Of a stretch of DNA of 64,000 nucleotides, positions 7,997 through 17,033 are shown one piece after another (the first letter of the stretch is position 1; each line of letters starts with the position of its first letter). The DNA lies in contig NZ_JBLXIK010000002.1 of NCBI RefSeq assembly GCF_048269565.1, forward strand, positions 372,001 through 436,000, given 5' to 3'. The notes under the pieces were generated by a model. The model saw only the letters and a program-made list of their open reading frames with translations. It was not told the origin of the DNA and made no database searches. The DNA is from Maricaulis sp048269565 (GTDB lineage: Bacteria; Pseudomonadota; Alphaproteobacteria; Caulobacterales; Maricaulaceae). A program made the translations under genes and the position numbers.

Positions 7997-8815
7997 CTAA
8001 TCATCCCCGTCCATGCTCGGTACCGCCACGGCGTGGAAGCCGGCATCGACGTGGAGTGTTTCGCCGGTGCAGGACTGGCCGAGATCGGAGAGCAGGTAGA
8101 GGGCGGCGCCGGCGACGCCTTCCATCTTGGTGTCTTCCTTCATCATCGACCATTCGCGGCCGGTGCGCATCAGGGCCTTGCCGCCGGAAATGCCGGCCAT
8201 GGCGAGGGTGCGCATCGGGCCGGCCGAGAGCGCGTTGACGCGGATGCCGGCCGGGCCGAGATCGCGGGCCATATAGCGCGTCGAGGCTTCCAGCGCCGCC
8301 TTGGCAACGCCCATGACATTATAGGACGGCACGACGCGTTCCGAGCCGAGATAGGTCAGGGTGACCATGGCGCCGCCATTGGGCATCATGTGCGAGGCGC
8401 GTTTGCCGGCATCGACAAAGGAGAAGGCGGAGATTTCCATCGCCCGGCGCCAGCCCTCGCGGGTGGTGTTCTCGGTGAAGGAACCGACCAGCTCGTCCTT
8501 GCCGGCAAAGGCGATGGCGTGAACCAGGAAGTCGATCGTGCCCCACTTGTCTTCCAGCGCCTTGAAACAGGCATCCATCGAGGCTTCGTCGGTGACATCG
8601 GCGGCGACCATGAAAGGATCGCCGCCAAGGCTTTCAACCAGAGGCCGGACCCGGCGCTCAAGTTCCTGGCCCTGATAGGAAAAGGCCAGCTCGGCGCCCT
8701 GGGCGGCCAATTGCTGGGAAATCCCCCAGGCGATGGAATTCTTGTTGGCGACGCCCATGACAAGCCCGCGCTTGCCCTTCATCAATGTCCCGGTCGGGAA
8801 CTGGATATCACTCAT
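7997..8815 (-). CDS. fabI: Enoyl-[acyl-carrier-protein] reductase (NADH)
   Basis: FabI performs the last reduction of each fatty acid elongation cycle. The 272-residue protein has the divergent SDR cofactor motif GVANKNSIAWG (residues 21-31), the TYLGSE strand with Tyr155, and the catalytic pair Tyr165 and Lys172 in YNVMGVAK, matching Escherichia coli Tyr156 and Lys163. The family C-terminal lid is also present. It is the last gene of the minus-strand fabA-fabB-fabI cluster, 37 bases after fabB, and nearly abuts the convergent DpnI gene. As a FabI type, it would be the expected target of triclosan-like inhibitors. Confidence 0.95.
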   Translation of the reverse strand: MSDIQFPTGTLMKGKRGLVMGVANKNSIAWGISQQLAAQGAELAFSYQGQELERRVRPLVESLGGDPFMVAADVTDEASMDACFKALEDKWGTIDFLVHAIAFAGKDELVGSFTENTTREGWRRAMEISAFSFVDAGKRASHMMPNGGAMVTLTYLGSERVVPSYNVMGVAKAALEASTRYMARDLGPAGIRVNALSAGPMRTLAMAGISGGKALMRTGREWSMMKEDTKMEGVAGAALYLLSDLGQSCTGETLHVDAGFHAVAVPSMDGDD

Positions 8816-8852
8816 CTTGTGTCTCCTCGCCTGTGATCACAGGGAAATGGGA

Positions 8853-10067
8853 TCAGACTTTCTGGAATACAACGGTGCCATTGGTGCCGCCGAAGCCGAA
8901 GGAGTTCGACATCGCGGTCTGCAGGTCGGCATCGCGGGTCTCGGTGACGATCGGCAGGTTGAGGGCCGCAATTTCCGGATCCATCTCGAAGATATTGATC
9001 GAGGGCGCCACGAAATTATTCTTCATCATCAGCAGCGTATAGATGGCTTCATGCACGCCGGCCGCGCCGAGAGAGTGCCCGGTCATGGATTTCGTGCCCG
9101 AGATCATCGGGGCGTTGTCGCCAAACACTTCCTTGACCGCACCCATCTCCTTGATGTCGCCCACCGGCGTCGCCGTGGCGTGCGGGTTGAGATAGTCGAT
9201 CGGCTTGGTGACGGTTTCCATCGCCAGCTTCATCGAGCGCACCGCGCCCTCGCCGGATGGCGCGACCATGTCATAGCCGTCCGAGGTGGCACCATAGCCG
9301 GTGACTTCGGCATAGATCGGCGCGCCGCGCTTCTTGGCGCGTTCATATTCTTCCAGCACGACCACACCGGCGCCGGCACCGCCGACAAAACCGTCACGGT
9401 CCTTGTCGAAGGCGCGCGAGGCGAGTTCCGGCGTGTCATTGTATTTGGTGGACATGGCGCCCATCGCGTCGAACAGGTTGGAGAGGGCCCAGTGGATCTC
9501 CTCGCAACCGCCGGCGAACATGACGTCCTGCTTGCCCCACTGGATCTGCTCGGTGGCCGCACCGATACAATGCAGCGAGGTCGTGCAGGCCGAGGTGATG
9601 GTGTAGTTGACGCCCAGGATCTTGAACGGGGTGGCCAGCGTTGCCGAGGCCGTCGAACTCATCGCCTTGGGCACCGCGAACGGACCGACCCGCTTGGGGC
9701 CTTTCTCGCGCGTGATATCGGCCGCGGCGACAATCGTGCCGGCCGAGGGACCACCGGAGCCCATGATGATGCCGGAGCGCACATTGGAGATGTCGGATTC
9801 GGGCAGGCCCGCATCCGCGATTGCCTGTTCCATCGCCATATAGTTCCAGCCGGCACCTTCCGACATGAAGCGATAGACCCGCTTGTCGACATGCTCGGCC
9901 GGATCGACCGTTGGCTTGCCGCCAACCTGGCAACGGAAATTGTATTGCGCAAAGCTCTCCATGCGGCGGATGCCGCTCTTGCCTTCGCGCAGGGATTGGG
10001 TGACGTCGGCAGCATTATTCCCGATGGGAGAAATAATGCCGAGACCGGTGATGACAACACGGCGCAT
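8853..10067 (-). CDS. fabB: 3-oxoacyl-ACP synthase I (beta-ketoacyl-ACP synthase I)
   Basis: FabB elongates acyl chains and, with FabA, is required for anaerobic-type unsaturated fatty acid synthesis. The 404-residue thiolase-fold protein keeps the Cys-His-His triad: Cys161 in ITSACTTSLH, His296 in NPHATATPVGD and His331 in KSMTGHSLGAAG. These are offset by two from the E. coli FabB numbering. It lies 14 bases downstream of fabA and is surely cotranscribed. This pairing separates it from FabF-type enzymes. Confidence 0.95.
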   Translation of the reverse strand: MRRVVITGLGIISPIGNNAADVTQSLREGKSGIRRMESFAQYNFRCQVGGKPTVDPAEHVDKRVYRFMSEGAGWNYMAMEQAIADAGLPESDISNVRSGIIMGSGGPSAGTIVAAADITREKGPKRVGPFAVPKAMSSTASATLATPFKILGVNYTITSACTTSLHCIGAATEQIQWGKQDVMFAGGCEEIHWALSNLFDAMGAMSTKYNDTPELASRAFDKDRDGFVGGAGAGVVVLEEYERAKKRGAPIYAEVTGYGATSDGYDMVAPSGEGAVRSMKLAMETVTKPIDYLNPHATATPVGDIKEMGAVKEVFGDNAPMISGTKSMTGHSLGAAGVHEAIYTLLMMKNNFVAPSINIFEMDPEIAALNLPIVTETRDADLQTAMSNSFGFGGTNGTVVFQKV

Positions 10068-10081
10068 CGCGAACTCCTGGA

Positions 10082-10606
10082 TCAGTCTTCTTTAGTTTCG
10101 GCGGGCTGGAACAGGCCCACACGCAGGTCTTTGGCCGTATAGATGATCTTGCCGTCGGCTTCGACATGGCCGTCGCCGATCGCCATGATCAGGCGGCGCT
10201 GGATGACCCGCTTCAGCTCGATCACATAACGGACCTTCTTGGTTTCCGGTGTGATCTCGCCGGTGAATTTCACCTCGCCGACGCCGAGCGCCCGGCCCTT
10301 GCCGGGATTGCCCTTCCAGCACAGGAAGAAGCCGACCAATTGCCACATGGCGTCGAGGCCGAGACAGCCCGGCATCACCGGATCGCCCTTGAAGTGACAG
10401 GCGAAAAACCAGAGGTCGGGATTGATGTCGAGTTCCGCAACAATGCGGCCCTTGCCGTGTTCGCCGCCGTCATCATCGATGTGAAGGATGCGGTCCATCA
10501 TCAGCATGGGCGGGGCGGGCAGGCGTGAGCGGTCAGGACCCCACAGGCCACCCTCGCCGGCGGCGATCAGATCTTCGTAGCTAAATGAGCTTTGGCGTTC
10601 AGTCAT
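10082..10606 (-). CDS. fabA: 3-hydroxydecanoyl-ACP dehydratase/isomerase
   Basis: FabA dehydrates 3-hydroxydecanoyl-ACP and isomerises trans-2 to cis-3-decenoyl-ACP, which creates the double bond of membrane unsaturated fatty acids. The 174-residue hot-dog-fold protein carries the active-site block HFKGDPVMPGCLGLDAMWQL, with His71 and Asp85 matching E. coli His70 and Asp84. Length and motifs are typical. It is the first gene of the fabA-fabB-fabI cluster. No regulator gene of the kind that precedes fabA in some Rhizobiales is seen; the upstream neighbour is an SH3 protein gene. Confidence 0.95.
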   Translation of the reverse strand: MTERQSSFSYEDLIAAGEGGLWGPDRSRLPAPPMLMMDRILHIDDDGGEHGKGRIVAELDINPDLWFFACHFKGDPVMPGCLGLDAMWQLVGFFLCWKGNPGKGRALGVGEVKFTGEITPETKKVRYVIELKRVIQRRLIMAIGDGHVEADGKIIYTAKDLRVGLFQPAETKED

Positions 10607-10699
10607 GTAACCGATCAGCTGCGCCGCAGGTCGGGCAGCATGAGCCGCCGATCACCGGGCTGGGAATGGGGACCCGGTCTTGCACGAAAACCGGGTGGA

Positions 10700-11260
10700 T
10701 CAGGGCAGAGCGGTATCACGCGCGCGAGAGCCGCTCAAGGCGGGGCTGCCGTCCGTCGCGTCGTCCGGGGCGTCGCCGCGTTCGCTGGCATAGACCCCCC
10801 ATAGCGCGCCGGCCCTTGCCCAGCCGCGATATCCCTGACCTTCGACCCGGCACCAGCCCGTGCGGCAACGCTCCAGGGCGAGAATCACGCCGCTCTCGGC
10901 GATCGCCTCGGTAGGGGCATCCGCATCGGCGCGGGCGCGAAGCGGGGTCTCGTCAACGGTGATGACCGTGCGGCGTCCGGACAGGATCGAGCGGTGCATC
11001 CAGGTCAGTTCGCCGTCCGGGTCGCGGACCCGGCGCCAGTCCGGGGTTTCGGCGATGACCTCCATCGGCAGGCCGGCGCGGACATAGCGCCAGGCGACGG
11101 GATGTGAGCGGCTCGGACCGGAGCGGCCATTGGCGACGTCGAATTTCAGGCTGACAAAGCGCGGCACCTCCTGGCCCGACGGTGTCGGCTGGCCGGCTTC
11201 CTGCGCCTGGAGGGGCACAGCCATGACGATGAGGGCGAGCAGGGCGGCGAGGCGGCGCAT
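10700..11260 (-). CDS. Secreted SH3-domain protein
   Basis: A 186-residue protein with a cleavable signal peptide (MRRLAALLALIVMAVPLQAQ) and two bacterial SH3-like repeats. The first covers about residues 34-95 (RFVSLKFDVANGRSGPS, then DWRRVRDPDGELTWMHRSIL), and the second about 97-160 (TPLRARADADAPTEAIAE, then WCRVEGQGYRGWARAGAL). Proteins of this layout are common in alphaproteobacteria as periplasmic, probably peptidoglycan-associated proteins of unknown detailed function. The tail from about residue 160 looks disordered. It stops about 90 bases before fabA on the same strand and is divergent from the MBL-fold gene. Confidence 0.78.
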   Translation of the reverse strand: MRRLAALLALIVMAVPLQAQEAGQPTPSGQEVPRFVSLKFDVANGRSGPSRSHPVAWRYVRAGLPMEVIAETPDWRRVRDPDGELTWMHRSILSGRRTVITVDETPLRARADADAPTEAIAESGVILALERCRTGWCRVEGQGYRGWARAGALWGVYASERGDAPDDATDGSPALSGSRARDTALP

Positions 11261-11450
11261 GGGAAACTCCTTGATTCACCAGTCTTGGGCCAACAGGGTG
11301 AAGACGGCGTAAATCCTTCGTGAACGCGGTCCAGGCGGCGGCGCCGGCAGCGAGATTCTTTGTCCCCGGGGGTGCAATCGCCCCGGAACATCCCATATCC
11401 TGTGCTCGAACGCCGGACCGGAAGTCCGGCGCCAATCGCGAGGGGATATC

Positions 11451-12365
11451 ATGCGTTTTCGTCTGGCCATTACGACGGCTGCGGCCCTTCTGGCTGCCAA
11501 TTCCTTGCCTGCACAGGCCTTCGCCGCCCAGGATGAGGCGCCGCAGGTCGCGGTCGACAGTACCGATCTCGGCGACGGGATCTACATGTTGTCGACCGGC
11601 ATTGCCGGCAATCTGGCCCTGCTCAACGGACCCGATGGTGTGGTGATGGTCGATGACCAGCTGCCCAATACAACGCAGGCGATTGAAGGCGCCGTCGTCG
11701 AGATCGCCGGCGAGCCATCGCCCCGTTTCATCGTCAACACGCACTGGCATGGCGACCACACCGGCGGCAATGCGCATTTCGCCCAACAGGGCACGACGAT
11801 CGCCGCGCATCACAATATTCGCACCCGGCTCGAGGCGTCCGGGGATGAGTGGACCCAGGCCCCGGCTACGCTGCCGATCCTGACCTTTGGCCAGGACCTG
11901 ACCTTTCACATGAACGGGCAGACCGTCGAGGCCGTGCATATTCCGCACGCCCATACCGATGGCGATGCCATGGTCTATTTCCGCCAGGCCGATGTGCTGC
12001 ATATGGGCGACACCTTCTTTTCGGGACTCTTCCCCTTTATCGACCTTTCGGCCGGCGGCTCGGTTGACGGTTATATCGCCGCGATGGAGCGCGGGCTGGA
12101 AATCGCCGGTGAAGATACCCGCATCATCCCCGGCCACGGGCCGCTTTCGACGCGCGTCGAACTGCAGGCCTCGCTCGATATGCTGCGCGAGGCGGCTTTC
12201 CGCGTCCGCACCCTGGTCGAGGGCGGCGCCGATCTCGAGGCGGTCCGGGCTGCAGAGCCACTGGCCGATCTGCACGATGAGTGGAATTGGGGCTTCATCA
12301 CCACCGACCGCATGGTGCAGACGCTGTATAACGACGCGGCCGGCAATGATGTGTCCTACGAATAG
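11451..12365 (+). CDS. Secreted metallo-beta-lactamase-fold hydrolase
   Basis: The 304-residue protein has a signal peptide to about residue 25 and then an MBL domain with the canonical di-zinc motifs: HWHGDH at 98-103, HAHTDGD, HMGDTFF and PGHG. The family includes glyoxalase II, beta-lactamases, lactonases and cyclase-like proteins. The secreted form with NTHWHGDHTGGN resembles periplasmic MBL proteins of marine alphaproteobacteria of unknown substrate, and resistance to beta-lactams cannot be claimed. It stands alone, divergent from the SH3 gene, with about 190 bases between them holding both promoters. Confidence 0.85.
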   Translation: MRFRLAITTAAALLAANSLPAQAFAAQDEAPQVAVDSTDLGDGIYMLSTGIAGNLALLNGPDGVVMVDDQLPNTTQAIEGAVVEIAGEPSPRFIVNTHWHGDHTGGNAHFAQQGTTIAAHHNIRTRLEASGDEWTQAPATLPILTFGQDLTFHMNGQTVEAVHIPHAHTDGDAMVYFRQADVLHMGDTFFSGLFPFIDLSAGGSVDGYIAAMERGLEIAGEDTRIIPGHGPLSTRVELQASLDMLREAAFRVRTLVEGGADLEAVRAAEPLADLHDEWNWGFITTDRMVQTLYNDAAGNDVSYE

Positions 12366-12456
12366 CCGTGGGATGACGTTTGCGGGGGCGGGATTCTGAC
12401 CAGGAATTAAACTCGCCCCCAGCTTCCCGAGAGGCAGGGTCCTGCAAATTGGGCCC

Positions 12457-12660
12457 ATGAACACGCCCAGAAAAAAGCCTGCCGGGCCGCTCCCGGCGCG
12501 ATTCCGCAAATCCCTCGACCTCGCTTACGGCATTGGCGCCGGCCTGGTGCTGTGGCTGATTATCGGCCTGAGCACGGGAAATGCCTGGATCGGCGTCCTG
12601 TTCGGCCTCGCTCCGGGCGTGGCCATCGGGCTGGGCCTGTTATTGACGGCCCGGTCCTGA
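12457..12660 (+). CDS. Small two-span membrane protein
   Basis: A 67-residue protein with a basic N-terminus (NTPRKKPAGPLPARFRKSLD) and two hydrophobic stretches (LAYGIGAGLVLWLIIGL and WIGVLFGLAPGVAIGLGLLL), predicted to form a helical hairpin in the inner membrane. It resembles small AtpI-like or hypothetical membrane proteins but has no diagnostic motif. Its 3' end overlaps the 3' end of the convergent MoeB/ThiF gene by 21 bases. The ATG start has no convincing ribosome-binding site. Confidence 0.6.
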   Translation: MNTPRKKPAGPLPARFRKSLDLAYGIGAGLVLWLIIGLSTGNAWIGVLFGLAPGVAIGLGLLLTARS

Positions 12661-13410
12661 CGCCTGCCCGCCGCCGCAGCCCGGGCAATCGGGGTCGCGT
12701 TTCAGCTTCGCCGTCCGGCTTTCCATGGTCAGCCCGTCAAACAGCAGGATGCGGCCGTCGAGCGTCTCGCCGGCGGAGCAGATGTGCTTGATCGCTTCCA
12801 GCGCCATGATCGAGCCGATCACACCGGTCAGTGCCCCCACCACGCCAACACGGGCGCAGGTCTCGGCGTCGGGCGGGATTTCCGGCACCCAGCAGCGATA
12901 GCAGGGCGCCTCGGGGCCGCTATTGAACAGCGAGACCTGTCCGTCCCAGCGGCCGATGGCGCCGGAGACCAGCGGGATGCCAAGCGCCCGGCTGGCGGCA
13001 TTGACCGCGAAACGGGTCTCGAAATTATCGCAGCCATCGAGCACGAGATCGGCGCCGGCCAGCAGCTCGCGCGCATTGCTCGCGTCCAGCGCGGCCGGGA
13101 TCGCGATCACCTGCGTGCCCGGATTGAGCGCCCGCAGCGCCACCGCCCCGGTCCCGGCCTTGAATTTACCGACATCATCAGTGCGAAACAGGATCTGCCG
13201 CTGCAGATTGTCCAGGCTCACCATATCAGGATCAATCAGGGTGATCTGGCCGACGCCGGCCGCCGTCAGATACAGGCTCGCCGGCGCGCCCAGCCCGCCG
13301 GCGCCGACAATCGCGACCCGGGCGCGGCCGAGCGCCTGCTGGCCGGGGCCGCCAATCTCGCGCAGCACGATGTGGCGCGCGAAGCGCTCGATATCGATCT
13401 TGGTGCTCAT
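12640..13410 (-). CDS. moeB: MoeB/ThiF-family adenylyltransferase (E1-like)
   Basis: The 256-residue E1-like enzyme adenylates the C-terminal glycine of a ubiquitin-like sulfur carrier (MoaD or ThiS). It shows the nucleotide-binding GAGGLG at 36-41 after RVAIV, the DxVxxxNLQRQ motif at 62-72, a conserved DGCDNFETR and two CxxC zinc pairs (CYRC and CPGC). Whether it serves molybdopterin or thiamine synthesis cannot be decided from sequence; no moa or thi neighbour is seen. The start at 13410 (MSTKIDIERFARHI) is chosen because that is where family similarity begins, although the frame is open upstream. Confidence 0.85.
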   Translation of the reverse strand: MSTKIDIERFARHIVLREIGGPGQQALGRARVAIVGAGGLGAPASLYLTAAGVGQITLIDPDMVSLDNLQRQILFRTDDVGKFKAGTGAVALRALNPGTQVIAIPAALDASNARELLAGADLVLDGCDNFETRFAVNAASRALGIPLVSGAIGRWDGQVSLFNSGPEAPCYRCWVPEIPPDAETCARVGVVGALTGVIGSIMALEAIKHICSAGETLDGRILLFDGLTMESRTAKLKRDPDCPGCGGGQASGPGRQ

Positions 13411-13492
13411 GGGTGAACAGGTGGCCGAGAAGCTGCCGCTGATCAAGTGCATTCCTGTTGGCTTGAACGGCGAACAGACGCAGTTTGCCGCC

Positions 13493-14809
13493 ATGTCCGA
13501 CACGCCCCTCACCGCCCGCGCCGAACCGACGCTGTCCGAAGTCCAGCTCAATCTCCTGGGCTGGCTCAGGCGTGACAAGCCGAATATCTTCCTGACCGGC
13601 CGTGCCGGCACCGGCAAGACGACGCTGATGCGCGAGCTTTTGCGTCAGGCGGGCAACAAGGCCGCGGTGCTGGCACCGACGGGCGTTGCCGCGATGCAGG
13701 CCGGCGGGCAGACGATCCACAGCTTCTTCCACCTGCCGCCGCGCGTGATCACGGCGCGCGATATCCGCAAGGTGCGCCATAGCCGTGTCGTCAAGGCGCT
13801 GGAAACGCTGGTGATCGACGAGATTTCGATGGTGCGCTCCGACATGATGTGGGCGATCGACCAGTCGCTGCGCCTCAATCGCGAGTGCAATGAACCGTTT
13901 GGCGGCGTGCAGATGGTGATTGTCGGCGATCTGGCGCAATTGCCGCCGGTGGTGCAGGGCGGCGAGGCGGAATATCTCGAAAACACCCATGGCGGGCCTT
14001 TCTTCTTCAACCCGCAATGCTTCCGCGAGGCCGGTTTCGCGCTGGTCGAGCTGGAAGAGGTGTTTCGCCAGACCGATGAGGATTTCATCCATCTGCTCAA
14101 TGTCGTGCGTGAGGGTGATGTCAGGGCTGACGAGGCTGAGCGGCTCAATGAGCGCGTCACCGGCCGTTCCGGGCTCGAGGCCAGCCTGAGCCATGTCGTG
14201 CTGACGGCGACCAATGAGACCGCCTTCCGCATCAACAACGCCCGCCTGGAAGGCCTGCCGACCACGCCGCACGCCTTCAATGCCAAGGTCGAGGGCCAGT
14301 TTGATCAGCGCCTTTTCCCGGCCGAGGAGCCTCTGGTGCTCAAGATCGGCGCCCGCGTGATGATGACGCGCAATGATCCGCAGGGGCGCTGGGTCAACGG
14401 CACGCTGGCCGAGGTCGAAGGCTTTGACGAGAAGGCTGTGCGCGTGCGCATCGGCGACAATGTCTGGTCGATCGAGCCGGCCAAGTGGGAACGCAATGCC
14501 TATGCCTTCGACGAGGCGACGCGCGCCCTGACCAAGACCACCGCCGGCGCCTTCACGCAATATCCGCTGCGTCTGGCCTGGGCGATGACGATCCACAAGG
14601 CCCAGGGCCTCACCCTCGACAAGGTCTATCTCGACCTCGCCCGCCGCCTCTTCGCCCACGGCCAGGCCTATGTCGCGCTGTCCCGCGCCCGCACGCTGGA
14701 AGGGCTGGAATTATCGCGCCCGCTGACCCCGGGGGATATCATCTGCGATAGCCGCATCTTTGACGTGAAGAGCTTCTGCGACCCGGTGCCGATGAGTTTG
14801 CGGGGCTAA
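13493..14809 (+). CDS. PIF1-like superfamily 1B helicase
   Basis: A 438-residue ATPase with the SF1B/PIF1-RecD layout: Walker A GRAGTGKTT at 36-44, motif Ia APTGVAAMQAGGQTIHSFF, Walker B VIDEISM near 107-113, motif III GDLAQLPPV, and the C-terminal MTIHKAQGLT and YVALSRA motifs. PIF1 proteins unwind DNA 5'-3', including G-quadruplexes and stalled forks. Bacterial homologues are patchily distributed and little studied. The ATG at 13493 is the start nearest the conserved region, and the gene is divergent from moeB by about 80 bases. The stop overlaps the convergent cysK stop by 4 bases. Confidence 0.85.
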   Translation: MSDTPLTARAEPTLSEVQLNLLGWLRRDKPNIFLTGRAGTGKTTLMRELLRQAGNKAAVLAPTGVAAMQAGGQTIHSFFHLPPRVITARDIRKVRHSRVVKALETLVIDEISMVRSDMMWAIDQSLRLNRECNEPFGGVQMVIVGDLAQLPPVVQGGEAEYLENTHGGPFFFNPQCFREAGFALVELEEVFRQTDEDFIHLLNVVREGDVRADEAERLNERVTGRSGLEASLSHVVLTATNETAFRINNARLEGLPTTPHAFNAKVEGQFDQRLFPAEEPLVLKIGARVMMTRNDPQGRWVNGTLAEVEGFDEKAVRVRIGDNVWSIEPAKWERNAYAFDEATRALTKTTAGAFTQYPLRLAWAMTIHKAQGLTLDKVYLDLARRLFAHGQAYVALSRARTLEGLELSRPLTPGDIICDSRIFDVKSFCDPVPMSLRG

Positions 14810-15756
14810 TCCTCAAACAGCGCCGTCGACAGATAGCGCTCCGCCGAGCTCGCCAGCACCACGACAATCGTCTTGCCAGCCATGTCATCGCGTTTGGCGA
14901 CGTCCAGCGCGGCTTGAATGGCGGCGCCTGAGGAGATGCCGGCCGGGACGCCCTCGGTGCGGGCCGCTTCCCGGGCCATGGCGAAGGCCTGGTCATTGCT
15001 GACCTGGACGGTTTCGTCGATCAGGCTCACATCGAGATTGTCGGGGATGAAGCCGGCGCCGATGCCCTGGATCTTGTGTGGGCCGGGCTTGCCGCCGGAG
15101 ATGACCGGGCTGTCGGTCGGCTCGACGGCGACGATGTGGACGCCGGGCTTTTTCGCTTTCAGTACCGAGGCGACGCCGGTCAGCGTGCCGCCGGTGCCGA
15201 CGCCGGCGATGAAGACATCGACTTCGCCCTTGGTGTCGTTCCAGATTTCCAGCGCGGTGGTCTGGCGGTGAATTTCCGGGTTGGCCGGATTGGAGAATTG
15301 GCTCGGCATCACCGCGCCCGGCGTCGCCTCGATCAATTCCTTCGCTTTGGCGATGGCGCCATTCATGCCCTTGGCGGGGTCGGTGAGCACGAGCTCAGCA
15401 CCGAGATGGGCCAGAAGTTTGCGGCGCTCGATCGACATGCTTTCCGGCATGGTCAGGATCAGGCGATGGCCACGGGCGGCGGCGACAAAGGCGAGGCCGA
15501 TGCCGGTATTGCCCGAGGTCGGCTCGATCATGACGCTGCCCTCGCCCAGCTTGCCGGCGGCTTCGAGCGCATCGATCATCGCGACGCCGATCCGGTCCTT
15601 GACGCTGGAGAGCGGGTTGAAGAATTCCAGCTTGGCGAGAATGCGCGCTTTCGCGCCATGCCTGGCGGCGAGCGCCGGGAGCTCGACCAGCGGCGTATTG
15701 CCAATGGTGTCGGCGATGGAGCTGTAGATGCGGCCGCGGCCCGGAGTGTCGGTCAT
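14806..15756 (-). CDS. cysK: Cysteine synthase A (O-acetylserine sulfhydrylase)
   Basis: CysK makes cysteine from O-acetylserine and sulfide using PLP. The 316-residue fold-type II enzyme has the PLP lysine Lys53 in NPLSSVKDR, the substrate loop EPTSGNTGIGLA, the phosphate-cradle GVGTGGTLTG and the terminal ISSGAA segment. The IGNTPLVEL opening is typical of CysK rather than CysM. It stands alone on the minus strand, separated from dut by 83 bases. No sulfur regulator or serine acetyltransferase gene is nearby. Confidence 0.94.
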   Translation of the reverse strand: MTDTPGRGRIYSSIADTIGNTPLVELPALAARHGAKARILAKLEFFNPLSSVKDRIGVAMIDALEAAGKLGEGSVMIEPTSGNTGIGLAFVAAARGHRLILTMPESMSIERRKLLAHLGAELVLTDPAKGMNGAIAKAKELIEATPGAVMPSQFSNPANPEIHRQTTALEIWNDTKGEVDVFIAGVGTGGTLTGVASVLKAKKPGVHIVAVEPTDSPVISGGKPGPHKIQGIGAGFIPDNLDVSLIDETVQVSNDQAFAMAREAARTEGVPAGISSGAAIQAALDVAKRDDMAGKTIVVVLASSAERYLSTALFED

Positions 15757-15839
15757 GGGGAAATCCTCAATGGAAGCTGGTGGCTATCTAGGCACGGTTG
15801 GCCTCACTGTCACGGCGCGCCGCTATCACGCCTGCTTGA

Positions 15840-16295
15840 TCAGACCCCGGTCGAGCCAAACCCGCCGGTGCCGCGCTGGGTCTCGCTGAGCTCGTCGGTG
15901 ACCAGCCACAGCGCCTGCATCACCGGCGCGATCACCATTTGCGCGATGCGGTCGCCGCGATTGATGACGAAGTCCTCCTTGCCGTGATTGATCAGATTGA
16001 CCCGGATCTCGCCGCGATAATCGGCATCGACCGTGCCGGGAGAATTGACGCAGGAAATCCCCTTCTTGGCCGCCAGTCCCGAGCGCGGCCGCACTTGCGC
16101 CTCGAAACCGTCGGGCAGGGCAATTGCGATCCCGACAGGGACCAGGCGCCATTCGCCATGCGGGATGATGACCGGTTCGTCTTCGGGAATGGCGGCGCGC
16201 AGATCCATGCCGGCCGATTGCGGCGTCTCATAGGCCGGCAGGGCCAGGCCTTCATAATGCGGCAGCGGCTTGATCTGGACGTGGAGGGTTTTCAT
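15840..16295 (-). CDS. dut: Deoxyuridine 5'-triphosphate nucleotidohydrolase
   Basis: dUTPase hydrolyses dUTP to dUMP, keeping uracil out of DNA and feeding thymidylate synthesis. All five motifs of the trimeric family are visible in 151 residues: SAGMDLRA, RPRSGLA, GTVDADYRGE with the catalytic Asp, GDRIAQMVI, and the C-terminal lid RGTGGFGSTG. Its length is normal. It is 90 bases downstream of coaB on the same strand. The coaBC-dut order is common in bacteria, so cotranscription is likely. Confidence 0.95.
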   Translation of the reverse strand: MKTLHVQIKPLPHYEGLALPAYETPQSAGMDLRAAIPEDEPVIIPHGEWRLVPVGIAIALPDGFEAQVRPRSGLAAKKGISCVNSPGTVDADYRGEIRVNLINHGKEDFVINRGDRIAQMVIAPVMQALWLVTDELSETQRGTGGFGSTGV

Positions 16296-16385
16296 CGGGC
16301 GGGGTCCGGCACAGTGGCAGATGGGCTGATTGAAGCGCGGCAGCGGCGGGCTGGCCAGTGCGCACGGCAGGCGGGCTGGGGAAAA

Positions 16386-17033
16386 CTAGAGCGCTGCGGC
16401 AATGCGGGCGGCCAGCCGCGCCGCGATCTCGCCCTTGGGCGCGCGCTCCCAGTGTTCGTTGCCCTGTGGCGTGACGAGGGTGACGGCATTCTCCGCCCCG
16501 CCCATGACATCGCCGGAGACATCATTGGCGACGATCCAGTCGCAGCCCTTGCGCAGGCGCTTGGCGGTGGCGAGGGCTTCGACATCATGGGTCTCGGCGG
16601 CAAAACCGACCACCAGGCCGGGACGGCCTTTGGCGAGCTGGCTGATGGTTTTGAGAATGTCGGGGTTTTCCACCAGCGGCAGCGATGAAACGCTCGACTT
16701 GTCGGCCTTGATCTTGGTGTCGGAGGGCGCGGCGGGGCGCCAGTCGGCGACGGCGGCGACGGCGATGAAGACATCGGCCGGCAGGGCGGTCTCGACGGCC
16801 GCGAGCATTTCCAGCGCGGTTTCAATCCGCACCACGCTGATGCCGTCAGGATCCGCCAGGGCTGTCGGGCCGGACACCAGCGTTACCCGCGCGCCGAGCG
16901 CGGCACAGGCGGCAGCGATGGCATAGCCCTGCTGGCCGGAGGAATGGTTGGAGATATAGCGGACCGGATCAATCGGCTCGCGGGTCGGGCCGGCGGTGAT
17001 CAGCACATGGCGTCCGGCGAGCGGCTCAGCCAT
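16386..17033 (-). CDS. coaB: Phosphopantothenate-cysteine ligase (CoaB), separate gene
   Basis: CoaB joins 4'-phosphopantothenate to cysteine, the second step toward coenzyme A. The 215-residue protein starts MAEPLAGRHVLITAGPTREP and contains PVRYISNHSSGQQG, a dimerisation and substrate segment, FAAETHD and the ANDVSG block, all typical of the CoaB half of bifunctional CoaBC. In most bacteria CoaC and CoaB are one polypeptide. Here the frames differ, and coaB begins at an ATG inside the coaC stop region (ATGGCTGA overlap of 8 bases), which implies translational coupling. Both halves look intact, so this is a split rather than a decayed gene. Confidence 0.88.
   Translation of the reverse strand: MAEPLAGRHVLITAGPTREPIDPVRYISNHSSGQQGYAIAAACAALGARVTLVSGPTALADPDGISVVRIETALEMLAAVETALPADVFIAVAAVADWRPAAPSDTKIKADKSSVSSLPLVENPDILKTISQLAKGRPGLVVGFAAETHDVEALATAKRLRKGCDWIVANDVSGDVMGGAENAVTLVTPQGNEHWERAPKGEIAARLAARIAAAL

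Noticed and set aside
10672..10696. Inverted repeat ACCCGGT/ACCGGGT between fabA and the SH3 gene
   Set aside because: Only seven base pairs and no T-run; chance occurrence in G+C-rich DNA is likely.
11451..12365. MBL-fold protein as a beta-lactamase
   Set aside because: The fold motifs are shared by many hydrolases and nothing specific to class B beta-lactamases is visible, so resistance is not claimed.
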